This document shows positions 36,043 through 46,160 of a stretch of DNA of 64,000 nucleotides, piece after piece (position 1 is the stretch's first letter; each line of letters starts with the position of its first letter). The position numbers were made by a program, and so were the translations under genes. Source of the stretch: Chitinophaga pinensis (GTDB lineage: Bacteria > Bacteroidota > Bacteroidia > Chitinophagales > Chitinophagaceae); NCBI GenBank assembly GCA_945878115.1, contig CAMDVD010000002.1, forward strand, positions 107,302 to 171,301, in the 5' to 3' direction. The notes under the pieces are model-generated. The model made no database searches and had not been told where the DNA came from. It saw nothing but the letters and a program-made list of their open reading frames with translations.

Positions 36043-37962
36043 ATGGATATAAAAGCAGGCCCATTACTTAGCACCATTGAATTTCCTTCTGATTTAAAAA
36101 AACTTAAAAAAGAAGATCTTCAACAAGTCTGCTCTGAATTACGACAATTTATAATTGACACGGTAAGTGTGAATGGTGGACATTTTGGTGCAAGCCTTGG
36201 TGTGGTTGAACTTACAGTTGCTTTACATTATGTTTTCGATACGCCCTATGATCAATTGATTTGGGATGTTGGTCATCAAGCCTATGGCCATAAAATTTTA
36301 ACAGGACGAAGAAAGGAATTTCATACCAATAGAAAATATAAAGGAATAAGTGGTTTTCCTAAAAGAAGTGAAAGTGAATATGATGCGTTTGGGGTTGGAC
36401 ATTCTTCCACATCTATCTCGGCGGCACTAGGCATGTCCATTGCTAGCAAATTGAATGGAGATAAAAAGCGTCAATTCGTAGCCGTGATTGGTGATGGTGC
36501 CATGACTGCTGGTTTGCCTTTTGAAGCATTGCAACATGCGGGCACAACAGGTGCGGACATGCTCATTATTTTGAATGACAATAATATGAGCATTGATCCA
36601 AATGTTGGTTCACTCAAAGAATATTTAACCGACATTACTACATCTAGGACCTATAATAAAGTTCGGGATGAAATTTGGAATGGAATTGGTAAAATGCCTT
36701 TTGGGAAATTCAACCAAAAAATGGCATCCAAGGTAGAGGCAAGTTTAAAAAATGTAGTCTCCAAAACAAGTAATTTATTTGAAGGTTTAGGCTTACGATA
36801 TTTTGGACAAGTAGATGGTCACAATATTTTGAAGCTGGTAGAAACATTTAAAGATTTAAAAAAAATAAAAGGTCCCAAAATATTACATATCAATACCATT
36901 AAAGGAAAAGGATATGATTTAGCGGAAAAAGACCAAACCCTTTGGCATGCACCAGGCATATTTAATAAGGATACGGGTAAAATCAATAAAGCAGTTTTTG
37001 ATTCACCACAGCCGCCGAAGTATCAAGATGTTTTTGGAAAATCTATCATTGAATTAGCAAACTTAAACAAAGATGTAATTGGTGTTACACCGGCTATGCC
37101 TTCTGGATGTTCTTTAAAATATATGATGGCAGAAATGCCGGATCGTGCATTTGATGTCGGCATTTGCGAACAACATGCCGTCACTTTAAGCGCAGGATTA
37201 GCAACCTTAGGTAAGCGTGTATTTTGCAATATCTATTCAACTTTTATGCAACGAGCTTATGATCAAGTAGTGCATGATGTTGCCATACAAAAATTGCCAG
37301 TTATATTTTGTTTAGATAGAGCAGGGCTGGTAGGCGATGATGGTCCTACACATCATGGTGTATATGATATTCCGTATATGCGTTGCATTCCGAATATGAT
37401 AGTGGCTGCGCCAATGAATGAAAAAGAATTGCGTGACATGATGTATACCGCGCAACATGAAGACAATAAATTGCCATTTGTTATTCGTTATCCGAGAGGT
37501 GAAGGTGTAATGTCGAATTGGCAAACGCCATTTGAAAGTATGGCTATTGGTAAAGGGGAAAAAGTGCAAGAGGGGAGTGATATTGCTATTTTGTCGATTG
37601 GACACCCAGGTAATTTTGTAATCGAAGCATGTCAAGAATTGGCCAAAGATGGAATAGTTCCAGCACATTATAATATGCGTTTTGTAAAACCAATTGATGA
37701 AGACATGCTTCATGAAATTGGTAAAAAATTTAGTCGAATTATTACGATTGAAGATGGAACTATTGTGGGTGGTTTTGGTTCTGCATGTTTAGAATTTTTT
37801 GCAGAACATAAATATTATCCTTCTGTAACTATGTTGGGTATTCCAGATAGAATTATCGAACATGGCAAGCCTGCAGAATTGCACAGAGAATGTAACTATG
37901 ATGCGCAAGCAGTTCGGGAAACGGTGATGTCGCTACTAGAAGTGGAGAGTTCAGCCATCTAA
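36043..37962 (+). CDS. dxs: 1-deoxy-D-xylulose-5-phosphate synthase
   Basis: The 639-residue enzyme joins pyruvate and glyceraldehyde-3-phosphate with thiamine diphosphate (TPP), the first step of the non-mevalonate isoprenoid pathway. It has the family order: 'GGHFGASLGVVELTVALHYVFDTPYDQLIWDVGHQ' (residues about 45-80), TPP motif 'GDGAMTAG' at 150 with 'LNDNNMSI' at 177, and 'KGKGY' near 288. The transketolase-type middle domain ('VGICEQHAVTLSAGLA', 'DRAGLVGDDGPTHHG') and a C-terminal domain follow. Length and ends agree with the family. It is transcribed alone or with the T9SS cargo gene 110 bp downstream. Confidence 0.97.
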   Translation: MDIKAGPLLSTIEFPSDLKKLKKEDLQQVCSELRQFIIDTVSVNGGHFGASLGVVELTVALHYVFDTPYDQLIWDVGHQAYGHKILTGRRKEFHTNRKYKGISGFPKRSESEYDAFGVGHSSTSISAALGMSIASKLNGDKKRQFVAVIGDGAMTAGLPFEALQHAGTTGADMLIILNDNNMSIDPNVGSLKEYLTDITTSRTYNKVRDEIWNGIGKMPFGKFNQKMASKVEASLKNVVSKTSNLFEGLGLRYFGQVDGHNILKLVETFKDLKKIKGPKILHINTIKGKGYDLAEKDQTLWHAPGIFNKDTGKINKAVFDSPQPPKYQDVFGKSIIELANLNKDVIGVTPAMPSGCSLKYMMAEMPDRAFDVGICEQHAVTLSAGLATLGKRVFCNIYSTFMQRAYDQVVHDVAIQKLPVIFCLDRAGLVGDDGPTHHGVYDIPYMRCIPNMIVAAPMNEKELRDMMYTAQHEDNKLPFVIRYPRGEGVMSNWQTPFESMAIGKGEKVQEGSDIAILSIGHPGNFVIEACQELAKDGIVPAHYNMRFVKPIDEDMLHEIGKKFSRIITIEDGTIVGGFGSACLEFFAEHKYYPSVTMLGIPDRIIEHGKPAELHRECNYDAQAVRETVMSLLEVESSAI

Positions 37963-38071
37963 AAAAATAATTAATTCCATGGTTTGTGTCCTCACGAACC
38001 ATTTTACTTTCCACAAGGCTCAACCCTTTGAGAATTATTATAGTCTTCTTTGTGATCTAATCATTTTATGT

Positions 38072-40393
38072 ATGAAAAAATTTCTATTCTTAATTCTGGT
38101 TTGTTGTAGCACATTATCCAAAGCACAAAGTAATCTTGGTTGTTATTACGATTCATTGATGAATCAAATACTTTGTGGGAGTATGTCTATCCAAGGTGAC
38201 CCAGATAATATTTGTGATGATGGTGTTCACTTGTGGGTGACTTTTTCACCGAATGCTGGATACTCGCCTACCTTAATTCAAGAAGCATTTGGAAGTACAG
38301 ATAGTTACAAGGTTGTACAACCACTTTTTAATTATGAAACACAAACAACGCCAATCTCTGCGAATATTTTCACAGATGATATTTGGAGTTCTGTTATTCA
38401 GCTTCCTTTTAAGTTTTGTTTTTTTGAAAATAAATATACAAGTATAGTGATTGGCGCCAATGGACAAATTAGTTTTGATACAACATTAGCCTTTCAATTC
38501 AACGGCTATAATACGCTTGGTTGGCCACCTTTGCCATTTTTTAATAACTCCGTAAACAATGCCATTTTTTGCCCTTATCATGATATATTGCCAACAGCAG
38601 GTGGTACAATTACATATAGTGTAGAAGGTATAGCGCCATGTCGAAAATTCATTATCAGTTGGACAAATGTGCCTATGTATGATTGTGTAAATTTGACTGC
38701 TACACAACAAATTGTTTTGACAGAAGGTAGTTTTAGAATTGATGTAAACCTAATTAATAAACCAATGTGTCCAACCTGGCTCAATGGGGTTGCCTATATG
38801 GGTATTCAAAATGATGTGGCTACCAAAGCCTTTACACCACCAGGTTATAACGGTGGGCCATGGACTGCAAGCAATGAGAGTTGGAGTTTCATTCCAATTG
38901 GAAGTAAGAATTTATTTGCAGATACAAACTCTGTAAGTCAAGGATTTTATTGGGTTGATTCCTTCTCCAATGACATCATTGGATTTGGGGATACCTTAAA
39001 TTATTGGCCACAGACCGATACCACTATTTATGTATTTTTCGGTGATACAACTTTGCTCAATGATTCTTGTTTTGTGAATGGTATTGATACTTGTTTTTAT
39101 AACGCTTGTGGAAAAGGCTACAGTTGCAATGGCCAAAATCCTTATATCCGATTACATTATTATAAGCCACATGCCGCATTCACAGATTCTATAACTGCCT
39201 ATTGTGCAAATTCTTCAGTTCAATTTTTTAATTTTTCTACTGGTTGCTCTTCTTATTACTGGGATTTTGGCGATGGGACTTTTGATACACAACCTAGTCC
39301 CACCCATATCTATACTGGTTCCGGACCATTTGTTGCGAAACTGATTGCGTATGGATTTGGTTGTGCCGATAGTTTGTCTGCCGTGATTAGTCCGACACTC
39401 GTACCTATTCAAGCAAGCTTTACTTTAAGTGCGGATAGTATTTGTTCCAGTACACCAATTACTTCTAACAATACAAGCACTGGACCTAATCTTACCTATA
39501 CTTGGTATATGGGTGATGGAACCATGTATACTTCATTCGACATTACACATACTTATGTTCAAGATGGAGTTTATACTGTGTTATTGGTTATTCAAGATAC
39601 CGTATCAGGATGTATAGATAGCGCTACGCAAACCGTATTCGTTGATCCATTGGCACAAGCTAAATTTACCATTGCTCCAGCTAGTTTGTGTGTTGGTGAA
39701 ATCGTGTATATTACAGATTCCTTTTCGAGTAATGTTATCAATTTCTATTATGATATGGGCAATGGAGATACATTGAGCAATACACATAATCCTACTGAGA
39801 AATATCTTACAGCAGGTGACTTTGATATCACATTGCATACTAGCTATCCAGTTTGTCCAATGCAAACTACAACACATACTGTACACGTTGATGATTATCC
39901 GAAGGTTGATTTAGGATTGCCGGAAGAAATTTGTACAGGGCGTGGAAGTGTTATTATTACAGACAATGCCAATCCAACAGCAACTTATCTATGGAGTACT
40001 GGCGCAAACACAAACAGCATCACGGTTACAGCACCAGGTACGTATCAGGTGACAGTCACAAAAGGAGAATGTGAAACGAAGGCCTCCAAATTAATTGTAC
40101 CAGATTTAGATTGCATCTTTATTCCGAATGCATTTACACCAAATGGGGATGGTAGAAATGATTATTTCAAACCACAATGGTATGATATCAATGACATTGG
40201 TACTTATCACATGATAGTTTATAATCGTTTTGGCGAACAAGTATACTCAACGGATGATAAAAATGATAAAGGCTGGGATGGCACCTTTAAAAATAAACCA
40301 TGTAGTATGGATGCCTATATGTATATGATTAATGTCGTGTCAACAGATGGCAATAAAAAATCCTTTAAAGGCGATGTTACTTTGATTAGGTAG
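38072..40393 (+). CDS. PKD-domain protein with T9SS type B sorting domain
   Basis: The start is the ATG of 'MKKFLFLILVCCSTLSKAQ', which gives a proper signal peptide; the 31 codons upstream are not credible. Of the 773 residues, the first part (about 20-290) is a beta-rich region with 'IVIGANGQISFDT' and 'AIFCPYHDILPTAGG'. PKD-type repeats follow ('YYWDFGDGTFDTQPSPTHIYTGSG', 'LTYTWYMGDGTMYTSFDITHTY', 'FYYDMGNGDTL'). The last roughly 90 residues are a type B sorting domain ('CIFIPNAFTPNGDGRNDYF' to 'FKGDVTLIR'). It is exported by T9SS and probably stays on the cell surface. No enzymatic domain is visible, so a binding role is likely. Confidence 0.9.
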   Translation: MKKFLFLILVCCSTLSKAQSNLGCYYDSLMNQILCGSMSIQGDPDNICDDGVHLWVTFSPNAGYSPTLIQEAFGSTDSYKVVQPLFNYETQTTPISANIFTDDIWSSVIQLPFKFCFFENKYTSIVIGANGQISFDTTLAFQFNGYNTLGWPPLPFFNNSVNNAIFCPYHDILPTAGGTITYSVEGIAPCRKFIISWTNVPMYDCVNLTATQQIVLTEGSFRIDVNLINKPMCPTWLNGVAYMGIQNDVATKAFTPPGYNGGPWTASNESWSFIPIGSKNLFADTNSVSQGFYWVDSFSNDIIGFGDTLNYWPQTDTTIYVFFGDTTLLNDSCFVNGIDTCFYNACGKGYSCNGQNPYIRLHYYKPHAAFTDSITAYCANSSVQFFNFSTGCSSYYWDFGDGTFDTQPSPTHIYTGSGPFVAKLIAYGFGCADSLSAVISPTLVPIQASFTLSADSICSSTPITSNNTSTGPNLTYTWYMGDGTMYTSFDITHTYVQDGVYTVLLVIQDTVSGCIDSATQTVFVDPLAQAKFTIAPASLCVGEIVYITDSFSSNVINFYYDMGNGDTLSNTHNPTEKYLTAGDFDITLHTSYPVCPMQTTTHTVHVDDYPKVDLGLPEEICTGRGSVIITDNANPTATYLWSTGANTNSITVTAPGTYQVTVTKGECETKASKLIVPDLDCIFIPNAFTPNGDGRNDYFKPQWYDINDIGTYHMIVYNRFGEQVYSTDDKNDKGWDGTFKNKPCSMDAYMYMINVVSTDGNKKSFKGDVTLIR

Positions 40394-40458
40394 TGAGTAA
40401 TTGTTTGAATAATGGATAAAAGGGCTGGAAGGATAACACGGAAGCAATGAATCATCTA

Positions 40459-40589
40459 TGTCTGAACCGTGATACTTAGACTGCGCTCTGTACAGGTTTA
40501 TTTGATTATAATGATTTGTTTGATGTATTAGGATTTTATTTTTCTTAATCATAGTAATCTTGAAATCATAAGAATCATAGTTCAGACAA
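40459..40589. repeat. 131-bp element with long inverted ends (tgtctgaaccgtgat)
   Basis: The left end 'tgtctgaaccgtgat' (40459-40473) pairs with the right end 'atcatagttcagaca' (40574-40588), 13 of 15 positions. The interior is AT-rich with 'aatgatttgtttgatg' and 'aatcttgaaatcataagaat' segments that can pair in part. It has no ORF. The rest of the 40394-40914 spacer holds only one more hairpin (cgaagcc 40769-40775 with gggcttc 40812-40818). Confidence 0.75.
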
Positions 40590-40914
40590 TAAGGATTTCG
40601 CGAATGCAATCCTTGCAACCAACTTCTTTTATACGCAATTATTTTTCTTTTTTCAAATAGATATAGTACATCATAAATGAAAAGAATAGTCATTAAAAAC
40701 TAATTCAGCCAACCTTATTCATGTTGGGTAAATGAGCCAAAATGCATACTCATAAAGGGTTTGATACACGAAGCCTAAGTAGCATATAGTGTTTTAAAAC
40801 CTTAAAAGTTTGGGCTTCACGAGAAATAAGTTATTTGAGCAAAACCGATTTAAAGTTGAATGCACTGTAATAATATTTTGTATTTTGCAGATGAAAATTA
40901 TTTCCTAAAGTAGC

Positions 40915-41271
40915 ATGCACAAAATTCTCAACGATAAAATTTATTTAGATTATTTAGACACTTTACAATTTAGCAGTTCTAAAGTGCTAGAGCTACCAGA
41001 TGAAAACTTAGAAGATTTTATTTTAGAGGATTTGGATGCTGCATATCGCAGTTTATTTCGTGATTCAACATTAAGTTATCTTTTGACAATAAATTTAATT
41101 GATGATTTAATCTATCAACAGTCATTGTTACTAAGAAATAAAATTGAATCTGTCATCGATGATGATGATAAAAGATGTGCTAAAAGCTTTCGTAATGATT
41201 TGGCTTGGAAAGAAGTCTTTTCCTTAACAGATGAAATTTTAGATAAATTATCCATTTTTAATAATGAGTAA
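40915..41271 (+). CDS. small acidic hypothetical protein
   Basis: I do not recognise this 118-residue protein. It is acidic and predicted to be mostly helical ('LPDENLEDFILEDLDAAYRSLF', 'KSFRNDLAWKEVFSLTDEILDKLS'). It has no signal peptide or membrane helix. It is a real gene candidate because codon use and start look normal and it has its own upstream region with 'tattttgcag' near the start. Nothing in the neighbours gives a role. Confidence 0.5.
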   Translation: MHKILNDKIYLDYLDTLQFSSSKVLELPDENLEDFILEDLDAAYRSLFRDSTLSYLLTINLIDDLIYQQSLLLRNKIESVIDDDDKRCAKSFRNDLAWKEVFSLTDEILDKLSIFNNE

Positions 41272-41426
41272 TAAGCTTGAATTTAGTAACCAAGGCATGA
41301 GGTGATTATTTATTATGATGAACAATTTATAAGAAACAAAATGTTGTGTTAAGCTATAAAAATACTAAAAAATCTTTTATCTGCTCCATCCTTAAAATCA
41401 GCTCCCATCTGCTGTTCATACATTAT

Positions 41427-42692
41427 TTACAACAACAATTTCCCATTCTCAACACTCACTTTATTTGCAAAAAGTTGATATACATAAATTCCTTTGGGTA
41501 AATTTATTGGTATTTTATTTTTCCCATTTTGCAATGAAAAAGTGCCAAGCATTGCACCGGTCATAGAATAGATTTTTAGGCAATCCATTTGATGCATATT
41601 CTGTAGAATTAAATTGTCATTCGCATACGAAATGGAAGTAGCATTTTCATTTACTGTTACTATCTCACTAGGACCAACATTAACTTGTATGGTATCTGAT
41701 TTTTCATCCGATTTACAAACGCCCTTACTCACTTTTAAATGAACGATATAAGTCCCAGTGCTGGTATACGTATGTGTAGGACTAGTAGCGGAAGAATGTG
41801 CACTGCCATCTCCAAAATCCCAATCACTTATGGTATAACGCAACGAAGAATTGGAAAAAGTATAATTTCCATTCGTATGCACATGTGAAAAAATAGCGCG
41901 AGGAATTTGTCCAGCATGTTGCCAATTCTCTAAACTATCCAATACAGTATTGCTTGCGATTGTTTGTAATGTGGTGGCATCAGCCGAAGAAATACCAGCT
42001 GAAATAAAGGATGCGCCAACACTGGATTGATGAAAGATGGTAGAGTAAAAAGTATTGGCAATTAAATAAGTGCCATAGACCGATGGATGAGATTCATCTA
42101 CTTGGTACAATTCTATCAATGGATTTGACGTTCGGCAAGTCTTCCATGCAACGCCAACAGGGCTTACAGAAGCATGATTGCTATCTGCCATTTCTAAATA
42201 GCTTTCACGAAGTCGTTGTTGCATTCCCGTATAAGTGCAAATAGGCGGATAAGCAGCACAGTTACTGGCATCCCCATTTTTTCGTCCCCAAGTCATATAA
42301 AAAAGAACTTCCCCACATGGGTTGTAAGCATGTATTGTATCACATAATTTTTTGGCATAAGGATAAGTATCAGTAGCCACTTGGGATGGATCAAACGCGG
42401 GCATTTGACTTTGTTCTTGCAGTACGATATAATCCCAGTTTCCTTGTTTTATTTTGGCTTGACTCACCGCATCTGTACTGTGATAATTTAAAGTAGAACC
42501 TCCAATGGTATTGCTGTCAAATTCTAATGTATCGCCTAAAGACAAGGCAAGATTATATAACGTGGTAGGCAAATCATTTACATATATATAGCTGTTGCCA
42601 ATAAATAAAATACGTTTCTTTGTTGCAAAGGATATGCTAGATAAACAAAGGAGAAGTGTAGTCAACACAAGTGCTTTTCGAAAATAGGCCAT
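41427..42692 (-). CDS. SGNH-type (DUF4886-like) hydrolase with PKD and T9SS type A tail
   Basis: The 421-residue protein has a signal peptide (about 1-23) and then an SGNH/GDSL-like domain (about 26-225). The nucleophile block is 'FIGNSYIYVND' (Ser34 in GNSY), with 'GGSTL' near 64 and the catalytic pair D199/H202 in 'VDESHPSVYG'. A single PKD domain follows at about 275-335 ('SDWDFGDGSAHSSATSPTHTY'). The last roughly 70 residues are a type A sorting tail ('LKIYSMTGAMLGTFSLQNG' to 'GKLLL'), so the enzyme is secreted by T9SS. DUF4886-type SGNH proteins are presumed to be esterases acting on glycans, which is family inference. Confidence 0.87.
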   Translation of the reverse strand: MAYFRKALVLTTLLLCLSSISFATKKRILFIGNSYIYVNDLPTTLYNLALSLGDTLEFDSNTIGGSTLNYHSTDAVSQAKIKQGNWDYIVLQEQSQMPAFDPSQVATDTYPYAKKLCDTIHAYNPCGEVLFYMTWGRKNGDASNCAAYPPICTYTGMQQRLRESYLEMADSNHASVSPVGVAWKTCRTSNPLIELYQVDESHPSVYGTYLIANTFYSTIFHQSSVGASFISAGISSADATTLQTIASNTVLDSLENWQHAGQIPRAIFSHVHTNGNYTFSNSSLRYTISDWDFGDGSAHSSATSPTHTYTSTGTYIVHLKVSKGVCKSDEKSDTIQVNVGPSEIVTVNENATSISYANDNLILQNMHQMDCLKIYSMTGAMLGTFSLQNGKNKIPINLPKGIYVYQLFANKVSVENGKLLL

Positions 42693-42777
42693 CTTTAATT
42701 TTTTTTCCTAGACGCAAATTTATTCAATATCGTTGAAAGTCTTTCGGAATTTCTACTCAACATTCCCTAAGACCAAA

Positions 42778-42925
42778 TTTGTATTCCATTTTTAAATCGA
42801 CCAATTTTCAAATTTTAAAATCAACTCATTTTCAAATTATTAAACCCTAAATTCCTATCTAACTACTAACTACTCACTACTAATTACTACTTTTTACTTT
42901 TTACTTTTTACTTTTTACTTTCTAC
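42778..42925. repeat. simple-sequence spacer upstream of icd, including (tttttac)x5
   Basis: The first half has 'tttcaaattttaaaatcaac'-type copies of the ttcaaatt family, the middle 'ctaactactaactactcact', and the end five 7-bp units (tttttac x4, tttctac) at 42891-42925. The 7-bp tract occupies the position where the -33 element of the icd promoter should lie. Confidence 0.75.
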
Positions 42926-42933
42926 TAATTTGC

Positions 42934-42941
42934 TACATTTG
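42934..42941 (+). promoter_or_regulatory. -7 promoter element (TACATTTG) for icd
   Basis: TACATTTG lies 20 bp before the icd ATG and 8 bp after the (tttttac)x5 tract. No TTG is at -33. Confidence 0.55.
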
Positions 42942-42961
42942 CCTGCATTAAAAAAAAAATA

Positions 42962-44194
42962 ATGGCTAAAATAAAAGTAATTAACCCAGTAGTAGAAATT
43001 GATGGTGATGAAATGACACGTATCATTTGGAAGTTTATTAAAGATAAATTGATACTTCCATATATAGAAGTGCCTATACAATATTTCGATTTAGGAATCG
43101 AATATAGAGATGAAACTAATGATCAAGTAACCATTGATTGCGCCAATGCAATAAAGGCTTGTGGCGTGGGTATTAAGTGTGCTACCATAACACCAGATGA
43201 ACAAAGAGTAGAAGAATTTCATCTAAAACAAATGTGGAAATCGCCTAATGGAACCATACGTAATATTTTGGATGGAACTGTTTTTCGTGAGCCGATTGTG
43301 ATGAAAAATGTACCACGTTTAGTTACCAATTGGACTGCACCGATTATCGTTGGACGTCATGCCTTTGGTGATCAATATCGTGCTACAGATACTGTAATAA
43401 AAGGGAAAGGGAAATTGACTATGACCTTTACACCAGAAGATGGTGGTGAGGCGCAAGTATTTGATGTATACAATTATAAAGGGGATGGCGTTGCAATGGC
43501 GATGTACAATACAGACGAAAGTATTTATGGATTCGCACGCAGCTGTTTCAATATGGCTTTGAGCAAAAAATGGCCATTGTATTTGTCGACTAAAAACACC
43601 ATCCTAAAAAAATATGATGGTCGTTTTAAAGATATTTTTGAAGAGGTATATCAGAACGAATTTAAAGCGGCATATACTGCTGCTGGAATTACCTACGAAC
43701 ATCGTTTAATTGACGACATGGTGGCATCTGCGCTAAAATGGAATGGTAATTTTGTTTGGGCTTGTAAAAATTATGACGGTGATGTACAAAGCGATACTGT
43801 TGCGCAAGGCTTTGGTAGCTTAGGTTTGATGACATCTGTTCTTATTACACCAGATGGTAAAATTATGGAAGCAGAAGCTGCTCATGGCACAGTAACACGT
43901 CATTATAGAGATCATCAAGCTGGGAAACCAACAAGTACTAATCCAATAGCATCTATTTTTGCTTGGACTCGTGGTCTAGCTTTTCGTGGAAAATTAGATA
44001 ATAATCAGGAGCTGATTCAATTCTGTCATACACTAGAAGGTGTTTGTATCGAAACGGTTGAGAGTGGAAAAATGACCAAAGATCTTGCCGTTTGTATTAG
44101 CGGAAATAAAGTAGAACATGGTAAAGATTATTTATATACAGAAGAATTCTTAGATGCGATTGACGCTAATTTGCAAGCGAAGATGCATGCATAA
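42962..44194 (+). CDS. icd: NADP-dependent isocitrate dehydrogenase
   Basis: The 410-residue enzyme starts '[37 protein letters not shown]'. This is the opening of the homodimeric type also found in eukaryotic mitochondria (type II subfamily), not the E. coli type. Substrate- and cofactor-site segments are intact: '[21 protein letters not shown]', '[17 protein letters not shown]', '[43 protein letters not shown]' and '[31 protein letters not shown]'. It makes 2-oxoglutarate and NADPH in the citric-acid cycle. It has its own promoter and a terminator at 44253-44304, so it is monocistronic. Confidence 0.97.
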   Translation: MAKIKVINPVVEIDGDEMTRIIWKFIKDKLILPYIEVPIQYFDLGIEYRDETNDQVTIDCANAIKACGVGIKCATITPDEQRVEEFHLKQMWKSPNGTIRNILDGTVFREPIVMKNVPRLVTNWTAPIIVGRHAFGDQYRATDTVIKGKGKLTMTFTPEDGGEAQVFDVYNYKGDGVAMAMYNTDESIYGFARSCFNMALSKKWPLYLSTKNTILKKYDGRFKDIFEEVYQNEFKAAYTAAGITYEHRLIDDMVASALKWNGNFVWACKNYDGDVQSDTVAQGFGSLGLMTSVLITPDGKIMEAEAAHGTVTRHYRDHQAGKPTSTNPIASIFAWTRGLAFRGKLDNNQELIQFCHTLEGVCIETVESGKMTKDLAVCISGNKVEHGKDYLYTEEFLDAIDANLQAKMHA

Positions 44195-44252
44195 AGATAG
44201 TTTGAAGTGCAGCAGATAAAGCGCTTCTAAAACACCATAAGATGTAAAAAAT

Positions 44253-44304
44253 AAATGCCTTCTTGTCTTTCCTTTTATGGAATGTCTTGAAGGCATTTTT
44301 AATT
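44253..44304 (+). terminator. terminator hairpin after icd
   Basis: 'atgccttc' (44255-44262) pairs with 'gaaggcat' (44289-44296), and T5 follows. The loop is long (26 nt). It lies 58 bp past the icd stop. Confidence 0.65.
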
Positions 44305-44370
44305 TGTTCAGGTTTCTATTTAAGGCTTTACCTGTTCATGGAAAAAATGGCACAAATAGTGTCTCGCTTA

Positions 44371-45396
44371 TCACGGTTTCCATTGCTGAAGTATTCTTCT
44401 TACTTCTTCTACATGCTCATCATGGAAATCTAAATGTGTAACTAAACGAATTTGATGTTTGCCAAATGGGCTTGTCTTCAAACCCAATTGCATCCATTGT
44501 TGTACGATATCATCAGCTTTATATTTTGGGTCCAACGAAAAAATAACAATATTTGTTTGGATAGGGTATACCTCCTGTACTATGGATAATTCCTGCATGA
44601 TTTCCCCCAATTCTTTCGCCCTACGATGATCTTCTTTCAGTCTGTCGATGTGATGATCTAATGCATAAATACCTGCTGCAGCCATATATCCACTTTGACG
44701 CCAACCACCACCAAATCGTTTTCGAACTCGTCTTGCATGTTTGATGAAAGATGTGTTACCTAATAAAACTGTTCCCATTGGCGCACCTAAACCCTTAGAC
44801 AAACAAACAGAAATGGAATCAAAAACAGCTCCATATTCTAATGTGCTATCTTGTGTTTCAACCAATGCATTAAACAAACGTGCACCATCACAATGTAAGC
44901 TTAAATTATTTTGTAAACAGATTTGCTGAATCGCTTTTATTTCTGAAAAATTGTAAATAGAACCACCACCTTTATTCATTGTATTTTCCAAACTTACCAA
45001 TCTAGAAATAGGGTAGTGAATATTATCTGGTTTAATGTTTGCTTCAACTTGGGCTGCTGTAATGCGACCTTTGTCACCATGGATTAATCCAATAGAAGCA
45101 TTGGCATTCGCCATGATGCCGCCACCTTCATATAAATAAATATGAGATAATTCATCGCAAATGACTTCATCACCTGGTTTTGTATGGACGGCAATAGCAA
45201 TTTGATTTGCCATGGTTCCAGAAATGCAAAATAAAGCAGCTTCATATCCAAATAGCTTAGCACTTTTTGCTTCTAATTGATTCGTAGCTTCATCTTCTCC
45301 AAATACATCATCGCCAACATTTGCGCTCCACATCGCTTGAAGCATGTCCGGAGTAGGTTTCGTAAAAGTATCAGATCTTAATTCTATGTTCAGCAT
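44371..45396 (-). CDS. low-specificity L-threonine aldolase
   Basis: The 341-residue PLP enzyme belongs to the beta-eliminating lyase family. It starts 'MLNIELRSDTFTKPTPDMLQAMWSANVGDDVFGEDE'. The PLP lysine is K201 in 'SVCLSKGLGAPMGTVLLG', with the preceding 'LHCDGARLFNA' Asp-Arg loop and 'SENTMN'-like 'SLENTMNKGGG'. It splits threonine (or allo-threonine) into glycine and acetaldehyde. The length and ends agree with bacterial threonine aldolases (ltaE). It is monocistronic and converges on icd. Confidence 0.94.
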   Translation of the reverse strand: MLNIELRSDTFTKPTPDMLQAMWSANVGDDVFGEDEATNQLEAKSAKLFGYEAALFCISGTMANQIAIAVHTKPGDEVICDELSHIYLYEGGGIMANANASIGLIHGDKGRITAAQVEANIKPDNIHYPISRLVSLENTMNKGGGSIYNFSEIKAIQQICLQNNLSLHCDGARLFNALVETQDSTLEYGAVFDSISVCLSKGLGAPMGTVLLGNTSFIKHARRVRKRFGGGWRQSGYMAAAGIYALDHHIDRLKEDHRRAKELGEIMQELSIVQEVYPIQTNIVIFSLDPKYKADDIVQQWMQLGLKTSPFGKHQIRLVTHLDFHDEHVEEVRRILQQWKP

Positions 45397-45596
45397 AGCA
45401 GTAAAAATAAAATGTTTTTTGAATTGTTAAGGTTTATTTCTCTTGCATTCAAATTTTCCATGGATTACTCTCTGCGTATGTTTTAATCATTGATTTCTTT
45501 CTATTAAAAATTGACGCAAATAGTTTGGGAGAATAGGGGTATTAAATAGCTTTCCTAAAATACCGAATGGAGACTAAATACAATTATATTCACATC

Positions 45597-46022
45597 ATGA
45601 AAAAGGGTTTTCTACTTTTCCTATTAATTATTGCTACAGCATTTTTCCTTTTCGCAAAAAAGAAGAGGAGTCAGCACAAAATGACACTTTCAGGAATATA
45701 TACTTTGCTTGAACAAATGAATAATTCTCATTTGATGTTTGTCAGTTATCCAAAAACTAAAATCACCATTGATGAACAAAAATCTACTATCCATTGCTAT
45801 GTTGGATGTAATTCAATTGCAGGTCAATTCAAGACTAAAGGCAATGCCATTGCACCGCTTCATTTGTCCGTTACGGAAATGATTTGCCCTGAATTAACGG
45901 ATGATCTAGAAGAAAAATTTATCAGTAATTTGAATTTAATCAATCGCTTCACTTATTCAGAAGGGCAATTGTATTTGTACAATAAGGAACAACTGTTAAT
46001 TGTATTGAAGAAAAAGAACTGA
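45597..46022 (+). CDS. META-domain protein
   Basis: The start is the ATG of 'MKKGFLLFLLIIATAFFLF', ten codons inside the longest ORF; 141 residues. One N-terminal hydrophobic segment is followed by a META/HslJ-type domain. The telling part is 'GCNSIAGQFKTKGNAIAPLHLSVTEMICPE', in which the paired Cys in 'GCNS' and 'MICPE' are typical of the family and probably form a disulfide. META proteins are exported small beta proteins, linked to motility or stress resistance in other bacteria. No role can be assigned here. Confidence 0.82.
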   Translation: MKKGFLLFLLIIATAFFLFAKKKRSQHKMTLSGIYTLLEQMNNSHLMFVSYPKTKITIDEQKSTIHCYVGCNSIAGQFKTKGNAIAPLHLSVTEMICPELTDDLEEKFISNLNLINRFTYSEGQLYLYNKEQLLIVLKKKN

Positions 46023-46160
46023 GCTTACTTCATGCATGGATTTGTATTTAGGCTTGGCTTCCTTACTTAATTCAATAGAGACAACTAATTGCATATTTGT
46101 ATGCTTAAATAACATTCCAATTTAAACTTATTTCTTAATGTTGTATTTTAAATAAACAAT

